NCBI GenBank assembly: GCA_023078685.1
Contig: JALGAS010000004.1
Span: 4,588,001-4,652,000 of the forward strand
From: Neopestalotiopsis rosae
Taxonomy: Eukaryota; Ascomycota; Sordariomycetes; Amphisphaeriales; Sporocadaceae
Direction of reading: 5' to 3'
DNA: 64,000 nucleotides
Shown here piece by piece: positions 31,435-41,643 of the stretch (within the stretch, counting starts at the first letter, position 1; every line of letters starts with the position of its first letter). The notes below the pieces were generated by a model, which made no database searches, was not told the origin of the DNA, and was given only the letters and a program-made list of their open reading frames with translations. A program made the position numbers and the translations under genes.

Positions 31435-32409
31435 ATGCGGTCCTTGGCTTACTATTTGCCCTTCGGCAACAGACCAAACTTCAACCCATTGACCGACATA
31501 CCAGACTTGAGCCAACGCATATGTCTCGTGACAGGTGGCAGCTCTGGTCTCGGAGAGGCCACCCTTGCCGCACTGGCCCAACATAACCCACAAAAGCTCT
31601 ATCTCGGGGCACGCTCACGAACCAGGGCAGAGGCCGCGGTCGCTCGCATCAGAGCAACGTCCAAGGCCGCCGAGAACGCCAATATAGAGGTTCTCGATAT
31701 TGACGTGTCGAGCTTCGCGTCCGTCAAGGCTGCCGCGGCAAAGATCAACCGCGAGGCCGAGCGTCTGGATCTCCTCCAGTTGAATGCGGGGATCGGCCTC
31801 GTGCCCTACGACACGTCGGCAGATGGCTATGAAATACAGTTTGCGACAAATTATCTGGGACACGCCCTGCTGACGCAACTGCTCCTCCCAAAATTATTGG
31901 AGACCGCAGCGCTTCCCGACGCCGACGTCCGGATTGTGGCCATGTCATCGGCCCTGCACGAGCGCGCGCCGCCGGGAGGTATCCTGTTTGGCGAACTCCA
32001 GACGCCAATGGCGGGTCACAGCGGTTGGGAACTCTATGCGCAGGCGGCCCTCGCCAAGACGCTCTTTGCCCACGAGCTGGCCAAGCGGTACCCGCAGATC
32101 AAGTCCGTCTCGCTCCAGCCCGGCGGCGTCCGGACCAACATCTGGGCCGGGGAAAAGGTGGTGCACTGGCTCCCGTGGTACTTTATGGTCCGGCCCGTCG
32201 TCTGGCTGACGGGCGTCTCGAGCGAGGAGGGCGCCAAGACGCAGCTGTGGTGCAGCTTTAGTCAAGACGTCGAGAGCGGCCGGTACTACCAGCCAATAGG
32301 GATACCTGGTCATGAAGGCGAGCTTACGCGCGACGATGCGCTGGCGGCCAAGCTTTGGGATTGGACAGAGAAGGCTCTGCAGTTGTCGAAAGCAAAGGAG
32401 AACTCATAA
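31435..32409 (+). CDS. Short-chain dehydrogenase/reductase lacking the catalytic lysine
   Basis: One exon encodes 324 residues. The cofactor motif TGGSSGLG is at 33-40, NAG at 117-119, the catalytic Ser at 171 or 172 (AMSSALHE), and the active-site Tyr is Tyr201 in YAQAALAK. The canonical YxxxK would need Lys at 205 but Ala is there; the next Lys is at 208. The fold otherwise resembles retinol-dehydrogenase/WW-oxidoreductase-like fungal SDRs, including the QPGGVRTN segment after the active site. The enzyme may be inactive, use another lysine, or have a non-catalytic role. The first true ATG is 31435. Confidence 0.88.
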   Translation: MRSLAYYLPFGNRPNFNPLTDIPDLSQRICLVTGGSSGLGEATLAALAQHNPQKLYLGARSRTRAEAAVARIRATSKAAENANIEVLDIDVSSFASVKAAAAKINREAERLDLLQLNAGIGLVPYDTSADGYEIQFATNYLGHALLTQLLLPKLLETAALPDADVRIVAMSSALHERAPPGGILFGELQTPMAGHSGWELYAQAALAKTLFAHELAKRYPQIKSVSLQPGGVRTNIWAGEKVVHWLPWYFMVRPVVWLTGVSSEEGAKTQLWCSFSQDVESGRYYQPIGIPGHEGELTRDDALAAKLWDWTEKALQLSKAKENS

Positions 32410-33473
32410 TCAATAGAAAGGAAAGCGAAGCAGACTGTACCATGTCAATGATTGCAACGAATTGGCCATGATCACAGACGGTCGGACAGTTCCGGCATGG
32501 TAATTGTGGCTTCCATGTACTCTTGATTTCAAGACCCAGTCAACCAACATGGTGTCAGGATTAGCTCCATCATTCATTGCTCGGCTTCCCATTGTACGAC
32601 CAGCTCTTGGTTTCTTCCAACTATCACTCTTGTTTACAAGAACATCTTTCAAAGGGTTTCAAAAACTACGAACGAGGACGCGGAAATCTAATTGTAACAT
32701 TGAATCAGAATTTTTGTTTTATATGTGACCACAACTGCTATATGCTTAATCATTAATCCAATGTTTCGTCGATATCAGAGTCCGACGGGCCGAGCCGTAC
32801 GTTCGGCATAGTGGCAGAGACAACATCACCAACCCCATGCATGGCCTGATCCGATGCAAACAATGTTAATTCAGGATTCTTCCAAGGCTCCTTTCATGTT
32901 TATCAATATTAATCGAATCTAGGGAATTTCAAGCTGCTTCTGTGAAAGTGTTGCTACAATGAACTTATCGGAAACCAGGGGCCTGACGTTGCCGCGGCTT
33001 CGCGTAGTCCTTTTCGCCGAAGCATGACTCTTTTTTTTCTCCCATCCTTTTCACAAAGGGGACGATAAGAGCGAGCAGCTTCCGGCGGGCCAAACAATCA
33101 AGGCTCTTCTCCAGGCGAATTGTCCTTTTCGTCTAGACCCGGCAATACCATGCAATGAACCTTCGATATGTTGATACAAAGCAATTGAAATTTAATAATG
33201 GAAACTGAAAAAATCCAATGACCTGATGAAGGGTACTGTTATACTGGCGTGAAGCTGTTCTACTATTACACACACGAAATGACCACACTGTGATTATGTT
33301 GAAAACTTGAAAGTGATGGAGTGACGGTAAATAGTCCCAAGTAAAGCAGTGAATATTTACGTCCAACATATAAGAGCATTTCGATCAATATACCTCTCGG
33401 CACACATCTTTGCAGCGCCAGCCCAACGGCAAAGTTCAATTTACACGAGCGACTAAGCCATCCTTTACCAAAC
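32410..33473. other. Intergenic
   Basis: No gene is recognised. Sequence is AT-rich with short T runs. Confidence 0.45.
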
Positions 33474-33944
33474 ATGTCAACATTACCCCTAAAAGACCAT
33501 ATCCTACACTTCAACGCCCTGATAGAGGAGACGCTGCCGCGCGACACCTTGACCGAGGAAGTCATCAAGCAGCAGAGTGCCAAACTCACCTTGATGCCTC
33601 CCCCGTCACCAGGGTCGTTCTGTCCATCCCCTCTCATGTCGCCGCCTTCCATCTCCCCCGACGACCGGGCGCGGCACGAGCGCCTGCTCAAGATGCTACA
33701 CGCCCGGCAGCGGCAGGTCGACCGGTGGAACGACATTGTCAGCACGGGCCGGATCCTGGCCGCCCGCCTGGACTGCCACAAGTATGCCAAGGAAGCCCGC
33801 GAGGTGCGCCAAAGACTGTGCGCGTACGAGGCCATGCTGGAAAGTGCCGAGGAAGACCTGCAGACTAGACTGAGACTATACAACAAGGCCAAGGGTAGAT
33901 TAGTCGAGGATATTAAGCCGCGCAGATCCGAATTTGCATCATGA
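33474..33944 (+). CDS. Short helical protein, copy 2 of a two-member family
   Basis: The 156-residue product has an N-terminal helix, a Pro/Ser-rich insert (about 42-63, MPPPSPGSF...SPPSISP) absent from copy 1, and a charged helical region (about 66-142). It aligns without gaps over its C-terminal half to the protein at 23336-23692 (residue n there equals n+20 here). Shared elements are QVDRW, Cys101, AREVR and EEDLQTR. Its C terminus extends further than in copy 1 with a basic tail. No domain is recognised. The pair lies 10 kb apart in inverted orientation, with the transposon between them. Confidence 0.8.
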   Translation: MSTLPLKDHILHFNALIEETLPRDTLTEEVIKQQSAKLTLMPPPSPGSFCPSPLMSPPSISPDDRARHERLLKMLHARQRQVDRWNDIVSTGRILAARLDCHKYAKEAREVRQRLCAYEAMLESAEEDLQTRLRLYNKAKGRLVEDIKPRRSEFAS

Positions 33945-34299
33945 CCGGATTCTTCCGGTCATGCTACAGTCACAGTCATATATCACAGCATCGCATGTCA
34001 CAATAGTCCAGTGGGTTTGTAATTATACAAAGGTTTTGATTCCTAACTGGAGACACTGTGAATGTGTACACTATGTCTCCCGTGCGCAGTAGCACTCGTC
34101 ACCAATTATGGGCCACGGCGAGACAAGACCAGACAGAAGCCACCTATATGCACGCTTGCCTTCCTGTTACGTAAATGCACTTTTATGTTTTTCCCTTTAC
34201 ATTGTACACTCGATGGCCCACCATCGGATTTTCGTGACGCGTTTACTGGTCGAGAATATGTAGTGGTTGGTATCGGACCGGGGTAGATCAACAGGGAAA
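33945..34299. other. Short convergent intergenic region
   Basis: This is the 3' flank shared by the helical protein gene and the SEC61 gene. Nothing else is recognised. Confidence 0.5.
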
Positions 34300-35996
34300 C
34301 TAGCCCATGATCATGCCCTTCATGCCAGCAAGGTCACCCTCCTTGGCTGCGATCTCGAAGTAGCCATAGATGATGCTGTGGGAGAAAAGTTAGCTCAAAA
34401 CTTTCAGAGGAAGTTCATTTTACAGATTACTTACGTGACAGCGAGAAGGGTACCGGTGCCGGAGCCGAGAGCTCCCATCAGGTCGCTAGCGACCGAGAGC
34501 GCACCAATGCAGGCACCACCAAAGGCGGCGGCAGTGGGAATGATGCGCTTGAGCTCGCGGTACATGCTCTGGTCACGGTGACCAGCCATGACAAGACCCT
34601 GGTCCTTGAGCTGCTTGGCAACATCGCGAGGGCTAGAGCCAGACACCTCAATCCAAGTCTTGGAGAAGATGGCGCAGGCAGTGAGCATGTAGGCAATGTA
34701 GACAGCGGTGTGGATGGGGTCGAGCAAAGCATCCTTGAAGTTCAAGGGAGGAGACATGTAGTAGACGAGACCAGAAACGGCAGAAAGCTGAGCGGATCCC
34801 TCCTTGGCCTCCCAGACACCGAAGAGCTGGACGAGAAGGTTCTCAGAGAAGCGAGAGTAGAGCATCTGGCTGATCAGGAAAATGTTGGAGGACAGAGCCG
34901 ACTGCAACATGATGGGCATGTTGGAGGTGTAGAACAGGCGGACGGGGTAGGAGCCACGAGCACCACGCTGGCGGTTGGACTTGACGGGAATTTCGACACG
35001 GAAGCCCTGCAGGTAGATGACGGCAGCGAAGACAGCCAGAGTAGCGAGCAGGTTCATGATGTTGGGGAGGTTCTGGCGGTAGAAAGCCTCCTGGAGAGCA
35101 CGCTGCTTGTTGGGCCAGGTCATGAGAAGGTGGAAGAGGGCAATAACGGCACCCTCGAACTCGGGACCACGGCCAGTGTTGATGGAAGTGGGAGAGAAAG
35201 CCTTCCACATGATGGACTCGCAGATGTTGGTGGCAATGAACAGGGAAATACCGCTGCCCAAGCCGTAGCCCTTCTGGAGAAGCTCATCGAGGAGGATGAC
35301 AATCATACCAGCAACAACGAGCTGCAGGACGAGGAGGAAGACGATACCAGCACCAAGGTCGCTAGGAGGGCCGTAAAGACCGCTGAAGACGTAGACAGTG
35401 GCGGTACCGGCGGAGAGGATGAAGGCAAACAGCTTCTGGGCAGTCTGGTAGAGCTCACGGTCGGACTTGAGGTCGAGGTTGACATCGATCATGTGGGTTC
35501 CAGCGAGGAGCTGGAAGACCATACCGGAGGTGATGATGGGCGTAATACCAAGCTCCATGAGCGTACCACGGTTACTCGCCATCATCATGCGCAGCCAGTA
35601 GAGAGGATCCGAGGTGTCGGACGAGACGATACCGTAGAGGGGCATCTGGCTCATGACCAAGAAGATGAGCAGGGTAAGACCAGTCCACATCAACTTTTGG
35701 TTGAAGGGGATCTTGGTCTCGGGCTGCTGCACCTCTGGCAGAAAGGCCACGAATGGCTTGACGAGGTCGAGAAATCGTACTGCAAGCAAGGGAAACGAGT
35801 CAGCATTGTGGCTTCCAACATCTCAATGGCTACCAAAACCAGGAGAAAGGGCGTCGCAGAGGTCCTCGCAAGGTTCCAAAGCTTCAGAGATTGCTGCAGA
35901 ACCGGATGCGATGCACAGAGTGGCAAGATTGCTTTTGAGTTCTGGTGGTGATGCGGCCACATTGGGGCAAGGGATTCGGGACTTACAGCTCGACAT
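34300..35996 (-). CDS. SEC61: SEC61 alpha, pore subunit of the ER protein translocon
   Basis: Three exons (35987-35996, 34435-35779 and 34300-34375 on the minus strand) encode 476 residues, the normal length. The first exon is only 10 nt and supplies Met-Ser-Ser plus the first base of codon 4; splicing gives [13 protein letters not shown], the conserved N terminus. The last exon adds 25 residues ending KGMIMG. Ten membrane helices are expected; the plug/pore region ([21 protein letters not shown]) and the cytosolic loop with [23 protein letters not shown] that contacts ribosomes are clear. The gene is highly conserved and uses optimised codons, consistent with strong expression. The leader upstream of the start is C/T-rich in sense orientation. 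Confidence 0.97.
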
Positions 35997-37015
35997 GATA
36001 GCGATGCGTCTGTGGGAAATACTATAGAGTAAAAGTGAAGAAGGAAGAAGAGAAGAAGAAACCCGCTCACAGCGACACCTGTTTGCGTTTCCCAATTGAA
36101 AAGAAGCAGGGAGAGTCGCGAGATGCCGATGTGCCTTTAAAGAGTGAGGAGGTGGAAAGGAGAGAAGCAGAAAGGCTACGTCGCGACTAGCAGCACGAGG
36201 TTTAGTATGGGATGGGCTCGGCTGGTGCTGGCTGGCTGCTGGCTGCTGGCTGGGCTTGGAGGCCATCAATTGGAACAGATCTGGCTTCAATTAAAAAATA
36301 GTGAGCCCCAGTTTCCTGTCCCCGGTCGCCAATGGACCATGCCCAAAGCGAAAGCCACAGGCAGTTTTGGCGGCTCCCCAAGCGCACCCTTCCCCCCAAA
36401 TTGACGATGTGTCCCCTTTCTAGTGCTCCAAATAGTGGAGATGCACGTGACTCGCAAGTCAGCCTCCAGCTCGACTCCCACCAGCTAAAAAGGACACTGG
36501 GTCAACAGCCAGCAGCTTTCCAGCCCAGCACGGTCAGACCCTTGGAAACGTCCATGGAATCCGAGCTCTGAGCTTCGGCAAGCTTCTGGCTTCCATGGGA
36601 TTCATCCAATCCTTGAGACATTTTTTTGCGGAGACCCATCGGATGCTTGCGATTTAAGCTCAACACCCAAGCTGAAGGAAGCTCACCTGGTCACCCATCA
36701 CTATTTGGCACCCTGGCTGATTCCTTGCAGGAAGGTTATTCCGTCCCGTGCTTGCCCCCATACCTACTGGCTTCTGGATTTTGAGCCTCAAACCGTCGGT
36801 GCACTGTGTCCTCAAAAAGCATTCTAACACTAAATTCTGATTGGCCGCTTTTGTTTCAGGGTCCTTTCTGCCTTTTTGTTATGCCAATTATCAGGCGCCA
36901 ATTAGGCGTAGGAGTATTTCAATAGCCGAGACGTGGACAGAGAAGACCACAGAATCGGCAAGACTCTTTCTGCTATTTTGTGACTCTTTCTCAACCGGCT
37001 ACCGTGGCGTGATTG
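35997..37015. other. Divergent promoter region between SEC61 and MOD5
   Basis: No gene is seen. It holds a GA-rich tract at about 36030-36062 (C/T-rich leader of SEC61) and a GCTGGCT simple repeat at about 36218-36255. Confidence 0.5.
36218..36255. repeat. Imperfect GGCT/GCTGGCT tandem repeat
   Basis: The sequence is a run of GCTGGCTG-type units (for example ggctgctggctgctggctgg). It is low-complexity DNA with no assigned role. Confidence 0.7.
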
Positions 37016-38571
37016 ATGTTTAGACGCTGTGGTGTACTTGGTCATTTTGCAAAGAAGCAACCGATTTTGGCTTGGAGATTGTCCAGGGTCCGTCATGTCG
37101 CCAGCATGTCAAAACGCCAAAGTCCAAAGGAGCCCCTTGTGGCGATCATGGGCACCACTGGCACGGGCAAGTCAGATGTGAGTCTACATTCGTATACTTG
37201 TCCATTGTACATGCATTACTTGTCCTTTTTAATAATGTATTTTTCCGTACTTGCCATGTCTAATGCAATGCTTAGCTCGCGGTAGACTTGGCTGTCAGAT
37301 TCAATGGCGAGATAATCAATGCAGATGCCATGCAAATGTACAGGGGTCTGCCAATCATCACCAACCAGATCACTGATGAGGAACAACGCGGCATTCCACA
37401 CCACTTACTGGCCATGGTAGATGTTGACGAGCCGACATGGACAGTCGGCGTCTTTGTCAGGGAAGCCAGCAAACTTATCAGGGAAATTCGCAGTAGGGGC
37501 AAGTTGCCCATCGTGGTTGGCGGAACACACTACTACGTCAGCTCTCTTCTTTTCGGCAATTCCCTGGTAGACTCACCCGAGGACAACGATGCATCGTCAT
37601 TTACAGCTCAAGTTGAGATTGAGAAACTCCATCCAATTCTGGCTGGCCCAACAGAGGATATGCTTGAGAGGTTAAAAAAAGTCGATCCAGTCATGGGCGC
37701 TCGGTGGCACCCTGAGGACAGGCGCAAAATCAAGCGGTCACTGGAGATTTATCTGACCACTGGGAAAAGAGCCTCAGACATATACGAAGAACAACAGAAA
37801 GCGAAAGAAGCAGCAACTTCCGGGAATACACCGTGGGAAGCCCTCATGTTCTGGGTTTACACAAATCGCGATACTCTCAAGGAACGCCTGGACAAGCGAG
37901 TAGAGAAGATGGAACAGGATGGCTTGATAGGGGAGGTGAGAACTCTCCATGAACATATTCGTTCGCAATCTGCTGCTGGAGTGGAGGTTGATCGTACTCG
38001 TGGCATCTGGCAATCCATTGGTTTCAAGCAGTTTGAGCCATTTGTTTTGGCCGAAGACAATGGTGATGATGCAAATATATTGGGTAAACTGAAAGCTGAA
38101 GGCATTGAGTTGACTCAGATTGCAAACCACCAGTATGCGAGGTATCAACTGAGATGGCTTCGGCTAAAAACCATTCCCGAGCTCAAACAACACAATGCGC
38201 TCGACCACCTCTATCTCCTGGACAGCTCGGTCGCATCAAATTTCGCCGACAACGTCTTGTCGCCAGCCGCGAACATTATGGAAGCATATCTGAACGGGCA
38301 TGCTCTTCCTGAGCCCACATGCATCTCCGAAACCGCCAAAGAAGTGCTATCCGCTTATGCGGTCCAAGATGCAGAAGACAAGCCAAAGGTCCAAACAAGA
38401 CATTGTGAGGTCTGCAACATGACACTTCAGACAGAAGACCAATGGAACAAGCATGTCAACGGCCAACGTCATCGTCGCGGATTGAAGCACAAGAGTCGCA
38501 CGGCTCTCATGGCTAACCATCAGGCTAAGACATCGCAATCCAATGATGATGCGCCCATGGCCGAGAGCTGA
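37016..38571 (+). CDS. MOD5: tRNA dimethylallyltransferase (isopentenyl-A37), mitochondrial/cytosolic
   Basis: Two exons (37016-37177 and 37276-38571, phase 0 intron of 98 nt) encode 485 residues. The enzyme transfers the isopentenyl group from DMAPP to A37 of tRNAs reading UNN codons. The P-loop GTTGTGKS lies at 47-53 and the intron follows directly; exon 2 starts with LAVDLAVRFNGEIINADAMQ, the conserved DMAPP/tRNA site. The C terminus has a C2H2 (U1-like/JAZ-type) zinc finger (Cys431, Cys434, His447, His453), as in eukaryotic MOD5/TRIT1. The first 30 residues are Arg-rich and free of acidic residues, a probable mitochondrial presequence. Met31 (MSKRQSPKEP) could start a cytosolic/nuclear form. 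Confidence 0.95.
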
Positions 38572-38706
38572 TGCAGGTCGATCATAAGTGGGCGCCATCT
38601 TTGTCTTCCTGCTTTCCGCTTGCCAAGATCAGTGTGCTTGCACATACTTCTGCTAGGAAGCTAACAATGTATTGTCGAACCACTGGCAAGAACTATCTAG
38701 CACAGC

Positions 38707-39736
38707 CTAGCCCCAAAACTTAGGATCTTGAAGCCATTCCCACACCATGTCATTTCCCTTCTCTGCATTACTTGTGGCCAACCCCTTTTTGGGATCCAGA
38801 TCCGGCCCTGGGTCATTCACAGCCTTGACTGGTCTGACGAACTTACTTCCCACCTCCAAAATGGTGCCTCCTGGTTCTTGTTGCACACACCGCAGCATTG
38901 CTTCGGCCACCTCTTGTGGCGTTACCCAGGCGTCTGCCCCTTCGTTGACATTGACGAGCTTTTCTGGGTGCTCCATCCACAAAGGCGTCTTTACCACACC
39001 CGGTGCGACGGCGGTGACGGAAATCCCTACACTTTGGACCGGTGCCAGACACCTCACAAAGCCTGAGATGGCATGCTTGGTGGCGCCGTAGATGGGCGCC
39101 CGGAACACTGGCAGCTGACCTGCGACTGACGAGATGTGAACGACACGCTTCGGGTTCTGCAGCGATACCGGCTTTGGAGTGGGGAACTTGGAGTCGGTCG
39201 GTGGCCGGGGATGCAGCCAATGCGACATGGCGAGCTGTGTAGCCCGGATCGGATGCGTCAGATTGATATCCAGCAGGGCGTACCGGTCGCCGTCGGGACT
39301 GTCCCTGCTTTCTGATGACCCGGGAGGATGCCAGAACGACGACCAATGAGGTTCATAGACGCCGGCGCCGGGACACAGAATGTCAAAGTCGCCAAATTGG
39401 GCCAACGTAAACTCAAACATGCGTGTAATGTCCGCCCATTTCGTGACATTAGTCTCAATGAAAACAGCTCGGGGGCCTCCTGCGTTCCCCTCGTGTTGCG
39501 ACACGAATTCGGCCGCCTCAGGACGAAGCGCCAGATCGGCTAGCACGACGTTACAGTTGAGAGAAACAAGAAGCTTTGCGAATTCCAGATTAATTCCTAA
39601 ATATGACACAAAGTCAGCCATCTTGCTCCTCCTGAATGACAGGTTAGAAATTCATACCTGATCCAGCTCCAGTGACTATAGCTGTTTTGCCATCCACCGA
39701 GAATGGTTGAGGGCTGGAGTTGTCCTGTGTAGCCAT
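38707..39736 (-). CDS. Classical short-chain dehydrogenase/reductase
   Basis: Two exons (39658-39736 and 38707-39596 on the minus strand, phase 1 intron) encode 322 residues. Splicing builds the cofactor loop VTGAGSGINLEFAKLL from both exons. The catalytic Ser is in HISSVAG and Tyr/Lys in YGATKHAISGF. The closest look is to 15-hydroxyprostaglandin-dehydrogenase-like SDRs that oxidise secondary alcohols with NAD+. 'APGVVKTPLW' follows the active site as expected. The gene converges with MOD5, with only 135 nt between the stops. Substrate unknown. Confidence 0.9.
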
Positions 39737-41643
39737 CTTCTCAGTGTATTAAATGCCTTGGTTGGAATTGAGAGAAGGTCTTGACAGTGACACTAAAAGA
39801 CAGAGCTGGGAATTGCAAATGATACCAGAACAGCTTTACTTCGTGCCGACGGGAATTTAAGAGCAAGATATATCTTTTTCTGAACCCATCCACATCTATC
39901 AGGAAAAGTCCAGGCCACACAAGACTCGGACAGTTGATAAACCGAATCACTGTGACCTGAGAGCTTTTCTGATCGTCTTGGTTTCCCCATATGGATACTC
40001 TCCTCTCTGGGGCGGGGATAAGTCTAACGTGATTTGGATGTATTTGTAAATGTTGTCAACAAATGACCGTCCTCCATTTCTGCTCGTGTGCCACTTTTGG
40101 GCCAAATTCTGGCGGTGCTCTAGACTGGAAACCGATGTGCTGTCACACAATAGTGCTCGTGGCGAACGGGTGCTTCGATGGGGGGTCACTATGAGAAGAG
40201 ACCACTTCTTTTCATTTGCATGGCACTTTTATACGTTACCCAGATAGGTAAGTTTTCGGGCAAAAGTTCTAGGAAGGGCAATTTTGGCGACAGGAAGGCA
40301 TACTACTCAATCAGCTCGAGCAACCATGTTTTTCTCTGTATCCTATTCGTACACATGCGCTCCGCTTGTACAGCGTCAATGCACTCTCGTCAAGTGACGA
40401 ATTGGTATTCGCTTTAAAGGCAATTCGTATATAATCTACTGGAATCACACGAATTCTCCTGAAAGATCTGACTGCAGCGAGAACCACCGACTCGCCCTTA
40501 GCGTCAGCGGCTCTCGCGATATAGCACCTCAAGCTAGCACTTTGCGGGGAAGCCACAAAAGCTGGAAGCTGCGTACCTGATGGCTGATGCTACCGAGCCC
40601 AGTAATTCCGCTGTGCCTCGAGGGAGCGACCGTTTCAACGCGGCGGGTTTCCATTCTCGGCAAGCCGTACATGTCTAGGTGAGCTGCTTCTATCCAGCTG
40701 TGACAGGAATCGCATTCACATTGTCTGCCTTGAGGTGGGGTCGAGCTATCTAGGCGATCAAAGGCATCGTACTCAGACAAATATTATTGGGTCTAATGGG
40801 GAACTGCACAACACGTCACCAAAGGTCCCTTAGCAAATAAATGATATGTATCCATGCTGATCTCCAGCTCAATAGTCAAAAGCTACGGCAATCAAGTGAC
40901 ATACGAGTCCGTGCAGATGAATTGAGAACAATGAGTTCTGGCCTTCACCATGAACGATTTGGAGTTGCCGATGAACGATCACTTTTCTATATACTGCATA
41001 TAGTGCTCGTGAACTGCAAAGACTGGGCCTCACAATCTAAGCGCAAGACCGGGCCTATAATCGGAAGAAACGCCGACATCGAGGTGCACGCACACGTCTC
41101 GACATGAACCCCGCTTCCAAGCTGGCACACATGAGGAAGCAGAATGCAGCTGCACTATAACCTTTGTTTATATCCTGATGAACCCGGTCGGCCGAATACC
41201 CTGAGGATCAGGGCCATCCCGCAATACGCCACTTGGGCGTGTGGGGGAGGGGCGGGGAAGGGAATAGGCCTACACGGGTACCGTCGCCCCCCTCCAGATC
41301 TACTCCAAATTCATACTTTGATCAGCCGGTTTGCGGAGAGAGAAGCGAATGCTCATAGGGCAGATGGATGTGCTGTAAGTTTTCAGGTGAGAAAGCAATG
41401 ACCAAGGTGGACCTTTTCGAAGGGATGCGGAACACTATCAAGGTCATGCTCGGCGAAGTCATGTCGGTTGAGAAGTGTCCGAGTGACGCCCGCATCATTC
41501 AGCTGGAGACAGCATAATCTAATGCTTTAAAAACAATTGCCCGCCCTTACACCGAGTTCGACTTTTTCAGACTATACTCATCATCATTTTGCGGCACCAT
41601 ACCATCTAGCACTGTATTGGCCCACCAAATTCTCAACATAATC
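39737..41643. other. Intergenic, 1.9 kb, with one small ORF near the right end
   Basis: No intact gene is recognised. A 39-codon frame at 41398-41517 looks protein-like and lies 127 nt upstream of the FMO start (see findings). The remainder lacks coding character. Confidence 0.4.

Noticed and set aside
34578..35951. 457-codon open frame on the + strand across SEC61
   Set aside because: It is antisense to the highly conserved SEC61 coding exon and has a biased, low-complexity composition; a shadow of optimised codons.
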